This document shows positions 27,363 to 36,173 of a stretch of DNA of 64,000 nucleotides, piece after piece. Both the position numbers and the translations under genes were made by a program. This stretch comes from Clostridiales bacterium (lineage in GTDB: Bacteria; Bacillota; Clostridia; Peptostreptococcales; Acidaminobacteraceae), in assembly GCA_016933835.1 (NCBI GenBank), contig JAFGAC010000134.1:1-64000 (forward strand), written 5' to 3'. The notes under the pieces were generated by a model that was not told the origin of the DNA, did no database searches, and worked only from the letters and a program-made list of their open reading frames with translations. Each line of letters begins with the position of its first letter. Within the stretch, counting starts at the first letter, position 1.

Positions 27363-29260
27363 TTTATACCTCTAATCTTTACAAATGTATCATAATAAGC
27401 CGCTTGATCACCAATATCGCTGTATTCATCACTTGTCAATCTATTAACACTGCCACTTCGTTGCCAATGACCTTCATTGATGACAATAATATCATCAGCC
27501 AACTCTCTTATGACAACCCGGCCTTTTAATGTACCCTGTCTCGATTCAACTTCCACATATTTTTCTTTTACACTTTGATTATAGATATTTTGACTCATAT
27601 ACACATCAGGAAGTCCTTCATACTCTCTAAAACCCTGAGAGTGCAGCGAATTCTTTATCTTAGGACTAATCAACCTTAGAGGATATTCAGATGAACTGAA
27701 AGGTTTATGAACTTCTACAGCCACTTTGCCCTCATCATTTATAAATCTGAATTTTTCAAATTTTTGATAGTCATTCTCCAATCGAATGTATTTTGTCTCT
27801 TTAAGTTCTTTTAATGTAATTTTATGTTCCAGAAAAACTTTATCCAATGCTTTTGCCAGATACAACTCTTTAGAAACTATCGGATAAGATTTTATATCCA
27901 TTTTTAAAGCTAATGACTGAAATAAATCATATTCGCCTTTGATATCTGTATTATCGATCACTTTTTCAGAATACTGGAGATATGGGCTGTACATGGAAGA
28001 ATAAAACACATCTTCTTCTTCAAAAATATTGGAAGCAGGAAAGACCAAATTACAGGCTGCCATTGTATCTGTCATAAATAAATCGATTCCAACTTTGAAT
28101 TCTATTCTCTCAATTGCTTCATTGACAAGATTTAAATTAGGCAATTGAACTAATGGATTTGATTTTGTTACGAAAAGCATTTTTATATCATGGTCTTTCA
28201 CATATTGTCCGAATTTTGATTTTACAAAAGTATCATGCAAATCAACAAACTTTATGCTTTCATAAAGATAACCTTCGATCAATTTTGAAAATCCCTTATG
28301 CGCATAATTTATTCCTGTTCCTTTTTTTCCATAATTTCTGGATGTAAAAGATAGCGCATTAATTGCCTTCACAGTATTGCCACCTCTTTTATATCTTTGA
28401 ATACCATAGCCTATATAAGTAATCACCCTTTTGCTGCTATATAACTCAGCTAAATATTTTATTTTTTCAAATGGAATTTGTGTTTCCCTATATATATCTT
28501 CAAGAGAAAACGTATCAATACTATCGGCGAAAACTTCCCATCCTATCGAGTTTTCAACAATTTTTTTTTCGTCAATTTTTCCAGCATCTTTCATTATTTT
28601 AATAATAGCAAGTGCTAAAAGATGGTCCGTATCTGGTCTAACTCTAATAAAATCAGTAGCCAATGCAGCACTTTCAGTGAGTATTGGATCTATCAGGATT
28701 ATTATTTTACCTTGATTTTTCGCTTTTGAAAGCCTATTTGCCAAATGAATATTTGTCACAATTGGATTTCTTCCCCACAAGACAATTACTTCTGCATTTT
28801 CTATCTCGTCTGGATTTGAACTTATTACATCATTGAATGTGTCTTTAGTTGCTTGAATGCCAGCAGACCAGCAAAGGCTGCCTCTTGGACTCACAACGCC
28901 CCCAAGGTGATTGAAAAACAACTCATCCACTTCTTTGCTTATCCCGGTATATCCAGAATCATTATAGTGGATAATCGACTTTCTATCATATGTCATTAAT
29001 TTTTCAACCAACAGATTTTCTGCTTCTTCGTAGGAAATTTCTATCCATTTCCCATCCACTTTTTTCATTGGCGCTTTAATTCTTTCTTCAGACAAATGTC
29101 TTTTTAGGTGATCTCTCCCCTTTTGACAAATAAAGCCTTGAGTCATGGGGTGCTCTTTATTTCCCTTCAGTTCAATAATATTTTCACCTTCAATATGAAC
29201 ATCAATCATGCATAGATCAAAACAATCCAAAGGACATGTAATTATTTTCTTAGTTTTCAT
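27359..29260 (-). CDS. molybdopterin-dependent oxidoreductase with an N-terminal 4Fe-4S site
   Basis: A 633-residue member of the DMSO reductase family. Four cysteines (9, 13, 17 and 45, in CPLDCFDLC and FIC) fit the N-terminal 4Fe-4S cluster. A cysteine in PRGSLCWSAG aligns with the usual metal ligand (Cys/Sec) position of the family. The middle has the molybdopterin-binding segments VLWGRNPIVTNIH and IDPILTESAALAT, and the C-terminal part has the dinucleotide-binding barrel. No Tat signal is seen, so it should be cytoplasmic. The substrate is unknown and no partner subunits or cofactor genes are adjacent. Confidence 0.85.
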   Translation of the reverse strand: MKTKKIITCPLDCFDLCMIDVHIEGENIIELKGNKEHPMTQGFICQKGRDHLKRHLSEERIKAPMKKVDGKWIEISYEEAENLLVEKLMTYDRKSIIHYNDSGYTGISKEVDELFFNHLGGVVSPRGSLCWSAGIQATKDTFNDVISSNPDEIENAEVIVLWGRNPIVTNIHLANRLSKAKNQGKIIILIDPILTESAALATDFIRVRPDTDHLLALAIIKIMKDAGKIDEKKIVENSIGWEVFADSIDTFSLEDIYRETQIPFEKIKYLAELYSSKRVITYIGYGIQRYKRGGNTVKAINALSFTSRNYGKKGTGINYAHKGFSKLIEGYLYESIKFVDLHDTFVKSKFGQYVKDHDIKMLFVTKSNPLVQLPNLNLVNEAIERIEFKVGIDLFMTDTMAACNLVFPASNIFEEEDVFYSSMYSPYLQYSEKVIDNTDIKGEYDLFQSLALKMDIKSYPIVSKELYLAKALDKVFLEHKITLKELKETKYIRLENDYQKFEKFRFINDEGKVAVEVHKPFSSSEYPLRLISPKIKNSLHSQGFREYEGLPDVYMSQNIYNQSVKEKYVEVESRQGTLKGRVVIRELADDIIVINEGHWQRSGSVNRLTSDEYSDIGDQAAYYDTFVKIRGIK

Positions 29261-29329
29261 TCGGTCACCAATTCCTTTTGTTTATTATATCAAATAAAAT
29301 GGTATATATTAATAGAGGAGGTTTTTATT

Positions 29330-29761
29330 ATGTTTGAAAAAATATTACTCCCAGTAGACCGCCCTGATTATGATCAGAAGGCTCTTGATGTCGCATTAGA
29401 CATGGCTAAAAAATACAAAAGTGAAGTTATTGTTTTCAACTCACAAGATATTTCACCCAATATATATTGGGTAAATGATCCCGTAATGGTCAATCGAATA
29501 CCTCTTAATACTGAAGACATTGCAAAAGACATCGTCACAAAAGTATCTCAGTTTTTTGAAGGCAGTGGATTGAAAATCACAGAAATGACTTCCATTGGAG
29601 ACCCCGCTTCCGAAATACTCCACGTCACCGAAAATGATTCAAGTATCAAATTGATCATCATGGCTACTCATGGAATGACTGTCTCAAAAAGATTTTTATT
29701 AGGTAGCGTAACAAACAAAGTCATTCACCATGCTAAAATTCCAGTACTCGTAATAAGATAA
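29330..29761 (+). CDS. UspA-family universal stress protein
   Basis: A 143-residue single-domain protein with an N-terminal KILLPVDRPDYDQKALDVAL segment and a C-terminal ATP-binding pattern (MATHGMTVSKRFLLGSVTNKVIHHAKIPV, GxxGx9GS type). These bind ATP and are induced under stress. It has an AGGAGG-type ribosome-binding site and a strong terminator. Confidence 0.92.
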   Translation: MFEKILLPVDRPDYDQKALDVALDMAKKYKSEVIVFNSQDISPNIYWVNDPVMVNRIPLNTEDIAKDIVTKVSQFFEGSGLKITEMTSIGDPASEILHVTENDSSIKLIIMATHGMTVSKRFLLGSVTNKVIHHAKIPVLVIR

Positions 29762-29769
29762 TTTCATCC

Positions 29770-29803
29770 CCCTTGGCTTTTATCTAAGCCAAGGGTTTCT
29801 TTT
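29770..29803 (+). terminator. intrinsic terminator of the uspA gene
   Basis: Exact 10-base arms (29770-29779 and 29786-29795, CCCTTGGCTT / AAGCCAAGGG) are followed by TTTCTTTT on the plus strand. Confidence 0.9.
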
Positions 29804-29848
29804 AATATTGATAGTTATTCGTCAATCATTATATAAATCAATTTATCT

Positions 29849-29893
29849 GAAAAATTATACAACCCTCGATTTTATTTTTAAATTCAAGGGCTG
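29849..29893 (-). terminator. intrinsic terminator of the 29932 gene
   Basis: Arms 29860-29869 and 29884-29893 pair over 10 bases (two G-U) and are followed on the minus strand by TATAATTTTT. Confidence 0.65.
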
Positions 29894-29931
29894 CATATAT
29901 CTCAATCTATCATCTCAATTACTGCTCTACT

Positions 29932-30297
29932 TTATTCTCCTTTTCTCTTTTTAGCTTTCCATCCTACATAGAACATTGCAGCGATAAGCCATGCAGGCGC
30001 CACTAATATCATCGCAACATACCAAGGTTCATCGGATCTTGTCGTCACTAGAATGAGATACATCAGCCCCACTGAAGCAAATAAAAATGTTCCCACTAAC
30101 TCGCGCTTCCAAGCGATAATCAACACACCGATTAAAATAAACACAGGTATATTATGTATTAAAAATCCAACGACAGTTTCCCAAAAACTGTAGCCTTGAC
30201 CGAATACATCCAAAGAAAAAATCAAAAGAAATGCGATAAAGATGATTGAAAGTATGCGTGGTGTCCAGAACAAACACTTATCAGATTTATTAGACAT
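29932..30297 (-). CDS. small four-helix membrane protein (DUF7670-like)
   Basis: A 121-residue protein with four predicted membrane helices (about 12-30, 40-60, 67-85 and 92-112) and a basic C-terminal tail (KAKKRKG). I cannot name the function; similar small proteins of this shape exist in many bacteria as hypothetical proteins. The ATG at 30295-30297 follows GGAG at 9 bases; a TTG five codons upstream is less likely. It stands alone, with its own terminator. Confidence 0.7.
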   Translation of the reverse strand: MSNKSDKCLFWTPRILSIIFIAFLLIFSLDVFGQGYSFWETVVGFLIHNIPVFILIGVLIIAWKRELVGTFLFASVGLMYLILVTTRSDEPWYVAMILVAPAWLIAAMFYVGWKAKKRKGE

Positions 30298-30447
30298 ATT
30301 CCACATCTCCAATTTTAATTGCCTTATAACTGAAAATTCAATTCTATAATTTTTTTGTACATCTATAATCGATAAAGCTATTTCTACCGTTATCCCCTTA
30401 TTAATATTTCAGTACTTTTATACCCTAATTTCATACGCTTCAACAAC

Positions 30448-30513
30448 TTAGTCATTCAAGAAATCTATAAAATCAAAAAAAGAATGGATATATCCAACAT
30501 CCAATCTTTTCAT
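30448..30513 (-). CDS. possible 21-residue small ORF
   Basis: In the 264-base region between truA and the small membrane protein gene, an ATG opens a 21-codon frame ending in TAA. A strong AGGAGGTGAGG ribosome-binding-like site lies upstream (about 30530-30539), but 17 bases from the ATG, which is too long. A GTG at 30529-30531 is in frame but inside that site. A TATAAT lies just upstream on the same strand (about 30545). It may be a real small gene or only a leader. Low confidence. Confidence 0.25.
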   Translation of the reverse strand: MKRLDVGYIHSFFDFIDFLND

Positions 30514-30576
30514 ATAAATTGTGAACCTCACCTCCTAAATTTAAATTATAGAAGGGGATTGCGTTTTTAATTTTGT

Positions 30577-31314
30577 TCAATATTGTATTTTCTCAAGGTA
30601 AAGTCCGCAAGCATCAGCAATATAGCCAGCTTGATTTCGCTCTTTTGAACTCATTATTTGAGGTATTTCAACAGCATCTACTTGATTCAATCCAACCTCT
30701 ATCAGCATGCCTACAATTCTTCTGACCATGTTGTGAAGAAATCCGTTTCCTCTTACTCGTATTTCTATGAATGCATTATTTTCTATTATATCCATAGAGT
30801 ATATTTCACGCACCATTGATTTTTTCTTGGATTTAGCATTTGAAAATGAAGTAAAATCATGTTCGCCAATAAAATACTTGCATGCATTTTTCATTTTCTC
30901 AATTTCCAATTTTTCCTCAACATGCATACTGTAATTTCTCATGAAAGGATTTGTATATTTCTCATTCCAAATCTTGAAGAGATAAGTTTTGTCTTTAGCA
31001 TTATATCTAGAATGAAACATTTCATAGACGAGTTTGACTTCCGTTATACTGATGTCTCTAGGCAAATATCTGTTCAAATAATCCATTATTTCAAGTTCAT
31101 CCAAATTCTCTTCAATTTTAAAATTTGCAATCTGCTCAAGTGCGTGAACACCTGCATCGGTTCTGCTGCATCCAATGACTTCAATTTTTCTCTCCATCAT
31201 TTCTGACAGCACATTTTCAATTTTACCTTGAATCGTATTCTCACCATTCCCAAGACGCTGCCATCCTTTATATCTTCCACCATCATATTGAATGGCCAAT
31301 CTATAGTTATTCAT
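30577..31314 (-). CDS. truA: tRNA pseudouridine synthase A (38-40)
   Basis: A 245-residue enzyme that makes pseudouridine at positions 38-40 of the tRNA anticodon stem. It has the catalytic Asp in CSRTDAGVHALEQIANF (about residue 50) and the conserved VRGNGFLHNMVRRIVG segment. Length is normal. It is placed directly before a terminator that belongs to the pepT operon and has a short promoter region. Confidence 0.96.
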   Translation of the reverse strand: MNNYRLAIQYDGGRYKGWQRLGNGENTIQGKIENVLSEMMERKIEVIGCSRTDAGVHALEQIANFKIEENLDELEIMDYLNRYLPRDISITEVKLVYEMFHSRYNAKDKTYLFKIWNEKYTNPFMRNYSMHVEEKLEIEKMKNACKYFIGEHDFTSFSNAKSKKKSMVREIYSMDIIENNAFIEIRVRGNGFLHNMVRRIVGMLIEVGLNQVDAVEIPQIMSSKERNQAGYIADACGLYLEKIQY

Positions 31315-31337
31315 TCCATTTCCTCATTTCTTTTTTC

Positions 31338-31370
31338 AAAAAAACCATGGCATTATATAATATGCCACGG
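31338..31370 (-). terminator. intrinsic terminator of the MATE-aminotransferase-pepT operon
   Basis: Arms 31345-31353 and 31362-31370 pair over 9 bases (one G-U) and are followed on the minus strand by a run of seven T (31338-31344). It lies 8 bases after the pepT stop. Confidence 0.85.
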
Positions 31371-31378
31371 CTTGATTT

Positions 31379-32599
31379 CTACTCAGCATAAATTTTAATA
31401 ATATTTTTAACAACTTCTGAAGATTTCTCCAAAGATTCCAATGGAATACATTCAAACTTGCCATGAAAATTGAACCCACCAGTAAAAATATTTGGTGTCA
31501 CAAGCCCCATGTAAGATAGTCTTGAACCATCTGTTCCTCCTCTTATGGGAGAAATATGCGGCATTACATCTGCCATTTCCATAGCTTTTTCTGCTGTTTC
31601 AATAATGTGCATTTGATTATCTCCAAATTTTTCAAGCATATTGTAATAAGAATCCTTCATGCTTGCACTTACTGTATTTACACCATGCTTTTTATTTAGA
31701 TACATTACCGCTTCATTCATCAGTTCTTTTCTCTTCTCAAAGGAATCCATAAAGTGATCCCTGATGATATAATTCATTTTTGCACATTCTACATTTCCTT
31801 CAAAATCATTTAAATGATAAAATCCTTCTCTTAATTCAGTAGCTGATGGCACTTCATTTTTAGGAAGCATATCATTTAATTCCATTCCAATCAGCAATGC
31901 ATTTTTCATTTTATTCTTGGCACTTCCTGGATGAATATTGACACCATTTATCGTTATAACACAAGAAGCAGCATTAAAATTTTCATAATTCAGTTCCCCT
32001 ATTTCTCCACCGTCAATCGTATACGCAAAATCAGCCCCGAATTTTTCGACATTAAAAAGATCTGCACCTCGTCCAATTTCCTCATCAGGTGTAAATGCTA
32101 TCTTGACCGTTCCATGAGGCATTCCACTTTTGATTATTTCGTCAATCGCATGAAGAATCGAAGCAATTCCCGCTTTATCATCCGCTCCAAGAAGTGTTGT
32201 TCCATCAGTTGTAATTAAAGTTTTTCCAATGTATTTCTTTAAGTTAGGAAAATCTTCTACTTTCATCACAATATTTTTTTCTTTATTTAAAAGGACATCA
32301 TTTCCATCATAACTTTCAATGATATTAGGCTTGACATCTTTTCCAGAAAAATCAGGAGAAGTGTCCATATGTGCAATCAATCCAACAATCGGCACTTCCT
32401 TATCAATATTCGCTGCCACAGTGCCATAGACATAACCATGTTGATCCACATAAACATCGCTTAGATTCATATCTGTCATTTCTTTAACCAACAAATCCGC
32501 TAAATCCAACTGTTTAGAAGTGCTGGGACAAGTATCAGAATTCTCATTCGATTCTGTATCGATAGCCACATAATTTAAAAATCTTTCTAAAATTTCCAT
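31379..32599 (-). CDS. pepT: peptidase T (tripeptide aminopeptidase)
   Basis: A 406-residue M20-family zinc exopeptidase. Metal and catalytic residues are visible in GLIAHMDTSPDF, GADDKAG and PDEEIGRG, and the IRGGTDGSRLS segment is typical of PepT. It cleaves the N-terminal residue of tripeptides in the cytoplasm. It lies 14 bases after a class IV aminotransferase gene. Confidence 0.95.
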   Translation of the reverse strand: MEILERFLNYVAIDTESNENSDTCPSTSKQLDLADLLVKEMTDMNLSDVYVDQHGYVYGTVAANIDKEVPIVGLIAHMDTSPDFSGKDVKPNIIESYDGNDVLLNKEKNIVMKVEDFPNLKKYIGKTLITTDGTTLLGADDKAGIASILHAIDEIIKSGMPHGTVKIAFTPDEEIGRGADLFNVEKFGADFAYTIDGGEIGELNYENFNAASCVITINGVNIHPGSAKNKMKNALLIGMELNDMLPKNEVPSATELREGFYHLNDFEGNVECAKMNYIIRDHFMDSFEKRKELMNEAVMYLNKKHGVNTVSASMKDSYYNMLEKFGDNQMHIIETAEKAMEMADVMPHISPIRGGTDGSRLSYMGLVTPNIFTGGFNFHGKFECIPLESLEKSSEVVKNIIKIYAE

Positions 32600-32613
32600 A
32601 ATAAATTCTCTCC

Positions 32614-33417
32614 TTAAATTGTCAAATAACTTTTGACAGTCATGTCAAAAGCTTTCATAATTTCCCTCAACAGTGGGTTATTTATATCATATTCAATTTC
32701 ATCAATAATTCTTATAGGCAACACATGTATGGATGTACCTGTCAAAAATGCAACCTCATACTTTTCAAGCTCACTTTTCAAGATATTTTCTTCTACAAGT
32801 TCAACATTTATTTGATTTAAAGTTTCTATAAGTTTAGCACGCGTGATACCTAACAATACATTTTTACTGAAAGTTGAATATACTTTTCCATCTTTAATGA
32901 AAAATACATTTGAGCGCGAACCCTCCGTCACTTCATTCTCATAATATAATATTGCTTCATAAATATTTTCTTTTTCAATAAACCCCTCAAGCATTTTTTT
33001 ATACGAATGGTTGATTGATTTGACCTTTGGATCTTTTCTCATATAATTAAAAGTTTTTACAACAACACCTTCTTGATACATTGTTTTATCGGGATATCTG
33101 CCTTTTAGCAAAAATCCAATCAAGTGGCATTCATTTTGGGCATCTAAATAGCCTTCTATCCTGATGTTATCATTTTTTGCATTTGATTTTTCAATAAGCA
33201 TTCTAATAGTTCCCATTATTTTATCGCGATCGATTTGATACCCAGGAACATAAAACTGCAACGACAGCTCCATTCGATTCATGTGATCTTCAAAATATAA
33301 TATTTTTCCGTCAATTATTCTCATGACTTCATACACTTTGTACTCAATATTTTCAGGGATTTTAATCTGCTCAAGTGACACAATAGTGCCACAACAAATA
33401 CCATAAGAATATGTCAT
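32614..33417 (-). CDS. class IV aminotransferase (BCAT/D-AAT/ADC-lyase fold)
   Basis: A 267-residue PLP enzyme. It has an RxxxxMxR-type start (EDHMNRMELS), the PLP lysine region (KVKSINHSYKK) and the EVTEGSRSNVFFI segment that binds the cofactor phosphate. The sequence does not allow a choice between branched-chain, D-amino-acid aminotransferase and aminodeoxychorismate lyase; no pab gene is adjacent. It forms an operon with a MATE exporter and pepT (gaps 12 and 14 bases). Confidence 0.82.
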   Translation of the reverse strand: MTYSYGICCGTIVSLEQIKIPENIEYKVYEVMRIIDGKILYFEDHMNRMELSLQFYVPGYQIDRDKIMGTIRMLIEKSNAKNDNIRIEGYLDAQNECHLIGFLLKGRYPDKTMYQEGVVVKTFNYMRKDPKVKSINHSYKKMLEGFIEKENIYEAILYYENEVTEGSRSNVFFIKDGKVYSTFSKNVLLGITRAKLIETLNQINVELVEENILKSELEKYEVAFLTGTSIHVLPIRIIDEIEYDINNPLLREIMKAFDMTVKSYLTI

Positions 33418-33429
33418 TTTCTATCACTC

Positions 33430-34791
33430 CTAAACGCGTTTTTCAGTCCAAGTACCTTTTTTATAGTAATAAAGATTAATTGCCATTTCAACAATTGATG
33501 CCACTAAAAAACCATACCAGATGAGATTGGGATTTTCAGGATGAATTTTTAAAACAATAAACATTATAGGTATCTGAAATCCCCATTTAGATACAATACT
33601 TGAGACTGAATAGGGAAAATTATATCCGGATCCCATAAAGCACGTAGAAATCCCAAAACTGACTGCACTAAATACCATACTGAAAACAATTATTTTTACC
33701 ATAAAAATTCCAGCAGCTATAATTTCAGGTTCAAAAACAAATACTTTCATGATTTGCTCAGGATAGTTGAAACTGATTATTGTCAATACAATCATCACTA
33801 TCATTCCAAAAGCTGCGCTGGCTTTGGCAGTTACTTTTGAACGTTCAATATTTCCTTTTCCCAAACTTTGACCCACAATAGTGCTGCCACCCATGCTAAG
33901 TCCCATTAACGGCATCATCAAGAATCCAATAATTCTATTGCCGATACCCATGACAGCGATGACTTCAGGACCGTAACTGGATACAAGTTTTAATATTACA
34001 ACAGCGGAAAAATTTCTAAACAGATTTTCAACACCCATTGGGAGACCTATTGTCAATAATTTATAATCCATCGCCCAATCAAATTGAATAAAATCTTTTA
34101 CTTTCAACTTAATCTTTGAATTTCCTCTAAAAAGGTAGTACATACCTAATCCAAATGCCAAAACATTACTGATGACTGTTGCGAGAGCAGCACCAAAAAC
34201 ACCCATTCCCATTCCTTTTATACCTAAAATAGGTATAATATCAAACATTAAAATAGGATCAAGAATAATATTCAACACGGCAGAAGCCGTCATGATAATC
34301 ATCTGCTTCTTTGATTCTCCAATATTTCTCAGCGAAGTAACCGTAGAAAAAAGTGCGAACAGTATTGGCAATGTCGCAATTCTTATATAGCCATAATCAT
34401 AAATATACTGAAGTGTCTCTGCATCTTTAGTGAAGAACTTTGCAATGGGCTCAAGAAAAACATACATAATCACTGCAATAGCAGCTGCGATAACCATTTT
34501 AAAGAAAATAGTCTGCCCAATGGCCCTTGCTGCTTCATCATAATCTTCTCGGCCATAGCTCTGTGAAATTAGTGAAATGGAACTGACACCAATAATTTCA
34601 TTAATGACATCTGTCAACCAAATAATTGTCATGAAAATAGTAACAGATGCCACAGCCAATCCTGAAATTTTACCAATCCACATTAGATCTACAATATCAT
34701 AAAGTGTCTGCGATAAAAAACCAAGCATTGTCGGCACTGCCATATATATCAAATTTGTATAAATATTTCCTTTCGTTAAATCTCTATCCAA
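33430..34791 (-). CDS. MATE-family efflux transporter
   Basis: A 453-residue protein with twelve predicted helices in two six-helix halves and a MATE/NorM-like fold. MATE proteins export drugs or metabolites using a sodium or proton gradient. It starts with TTG (34789-34791), supported by a GGAGGAG ribosome-binding site. It leads an operon with a class IV aminotransferase and pepT. Confidence 0.9.
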   Translation of the reverse strand: MDRDLTKGNIYTNLIYMAVPTMLGFLSQTLYDIVDLMWIGKISGLAVASVTIFMTIIWLTDVINEIIGVSSISLISQSYGREDYDEAARAIGQTIFFKMVIAAAIAVIMYVFLEPIAKFFTKDAETLQYIYDYGYIRIATLPILFALFSTVTSLRNIGESKKQMIIMTASAVLNIILDPILMFDIIPILGIKGMGMGVFGAALATVISNVLAFGLGMYYLFRGNSKIKLKVKDFIQFDWAMDYKLLTIGLPMGVENLFRNFSAVVILKLVSSYGPEVIAVMGIGNRIIGFLMMPLMGLSMGGSTIVGQSLGKGNIERSKVTAKASAAFGMIVMIVLTIISFNYPEQIMKVFVFEPEIIAAGIFMVKIIVFSMVFSAVSFGISTCFMGSGYNFPYSVSSIVSKWGFQIPIMFIVLKIHPENPNLIWYGFLVASIVEMAINLYYYKKGTWTEKRV

Positions 34792-34889
34792 ACTGTCTCC
34801 TCCTCATGTTGCCATATAGTTAAATATTAACAAATTTATTCCAATCATAAAAGAATTTTATAGCTTATTTTATATTTTTATTTATATAG

Positions 34890-34910
34890 GAACATATGTT
34901 CTGTTATAAT
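34890..34910 (+). promoter_or_regulatory. LexA box and -10 of the Y-family polymerase gene
   Basis: A perfect 12-base palindrome GAACATATGTTC (34890-34901) matches the core of the Bacillus/Clostridium LexA (DinR) box CGAACATATGTTCG. TATAAT (34905-34910) follows it, and the start codon is 22 bases further. LexA binding here would block the promoter until DNA damage. Confidence 0.9.
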
Positions 34911-34931
34911 GCTTATATAGGAGGAATTTTT

Positions 34932-36173
34932 ATGAATAAATACTATTTTCATGTGGATGTCAATTCAGCATATCTTTCTTGGGAAGCAGCTTATCAAATT
35001 CAGCAAGGAAGTGATATTGATCTAAGAATGATTCCTTCAGCTGTAGGTGGTGATCCTAAAACGAGAAGAGGCATCATTTTAGCAAAATCCATTCCTGCTA
35101 AAAAATATGACATTCACACCGGAGAAACGCTTTATAAAGCATTCCAGAAATGTCCGCATTTGACGGTAGTATCACCGCGATACCATTTATATATGAAAGC
35201 CAGCCAAGCTATGCATAACATTCTAGAATCATATTCTCCCAATATTCAACGTTTTTCTATTGATGAAAGTTTTTTGGATATCTACGCCTCAGAAACTTCA
35301 CTTGAAGATCTTGGCAATCAGATTAGAATTCACATAAAAGAAGACTTGGGCTTTACTGTAAATGTTGGGATTTCTTCCAATAAACTTTTAGCAAAAGTTG
35401 CTTCTGACTTTGAAAAACCAGACAATGTTCACACTCTTTTTCCACATGAAATTAAAAGTAAGATGTGGCCTCTTCCAGTTGAAGATTTATTTATGGTAGG
35501 CAGGGCAACTGCAAAGAAACTTCACGGAATGAACATCCACACAATTGGTGATTTAGCAAGTGCAGACTTAGATTATTTAAAATATAAACTGAAGAGCCAT
35601 GGTCAACTCATATGGGAATATGCGAATGGAATCGAATCTTCAAAAATTCGACTATCTGAAGAAAATTATGTTAAAGGAATTGGAAATTCTACAACACTGC
35701 CAAGAGATATCAATCAATCAGAAGACGCTCATATGTATCTCTTAGCTTTGACAGAAATGGTTGCCATGCGCCTCCGCCATGAAAATAAGCTTTGCAGTGT
35801 TGTTGTCATCAGCATTAAAAATTCTGATTTATCTCGCTATTCTCACCAAATGACATTGTTTTCTCCAACAGATGATACCAATGTCATTTACCAAACAACA
35901 AAGAAACTTTTCCATCAATCTTGGAAGAATCAATCAATTCGCCATTTAGGTGTAAGAGTCACCGGACTGTCAAATAATGATTATTATCAATATTCATTAT
36001 TTGACAAAAAAAATCTTGATACTCTGCGCAATTTAAATCAAACACTGGATGACTTGCGGCTTAAATATGGAAAATACACTATTTCAAGAGGTGTTTTTCT
36101 TCACAAAAAAATAAAACCAATCATCGGTGGCATCGGAGAAGATGACTACAAAATGATGAGCAGTTTACTCTAG
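34932..36173 (+). CDS. Y-family (UmuC/ImuB-like clade) DNA polymerase, SOS-controlled
   Basis: A 413-residue translesion polymerase. Catalytic residues are visible in FHVDVNSAYLSWEAA (first Asp) and RFSIDESFLDIY (Asp-Glu), and a helix-hairpin-helix follows (VEDLFMVGRATAKKLHGMNIHTIGDLA). The little-finger region is present. The ATG at 34932 follows AGGAGG; an ATG 12 codons upstream lies in the LexA-box promoter and is not used. The clade differs from the DinB-type enzyme 1.2 kb downstream. Its 3' end overlaps the convergent MFS gene by 9 bases. Confidence 0.9.
   Translation: MNKYYFHVDVNSAYLSWEAAYQIQQGSDIDLRMIPSAVGGDPKTRRGIILAKSIPAKKYDIHTGETLYKAFQKCPHLTVVSPRYHLYMKASQAMHNILESYSPNIQRFSIDESFLDIYASETSLEDLGNQIRIHIKEDLGFTVNVGISSNKLLAKVASDFEKPDNVHTLFPHEIKSKMWPLPVEDLFMVGRATAKKLHGMNIHTIGDLASADLDYLKYKLKSHGQLIWEYANGIESSKIRLSEENYVKGIGNSTTLPRDINQSEDAHMYLLALTEMVAMRLRHENKLCSVVVISIKNSDLSRYSHQMTLFSPTDDTNVIYQTTKKLFHQSWKNQSIRHLGVRVTGLSNNDYYQYSLFDKKNLDTLRNLNQTLDDLRLKYGKYTISRGVFLHKKIKPIIGGIGEDDYKMMSSLL

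Noticed and set aside
30859-31206. 115-codon plus-strand frame opposite truA
   Set aside because: Antisense to a conserved enzyme and Phe/His/Asn-rich with no start signals.
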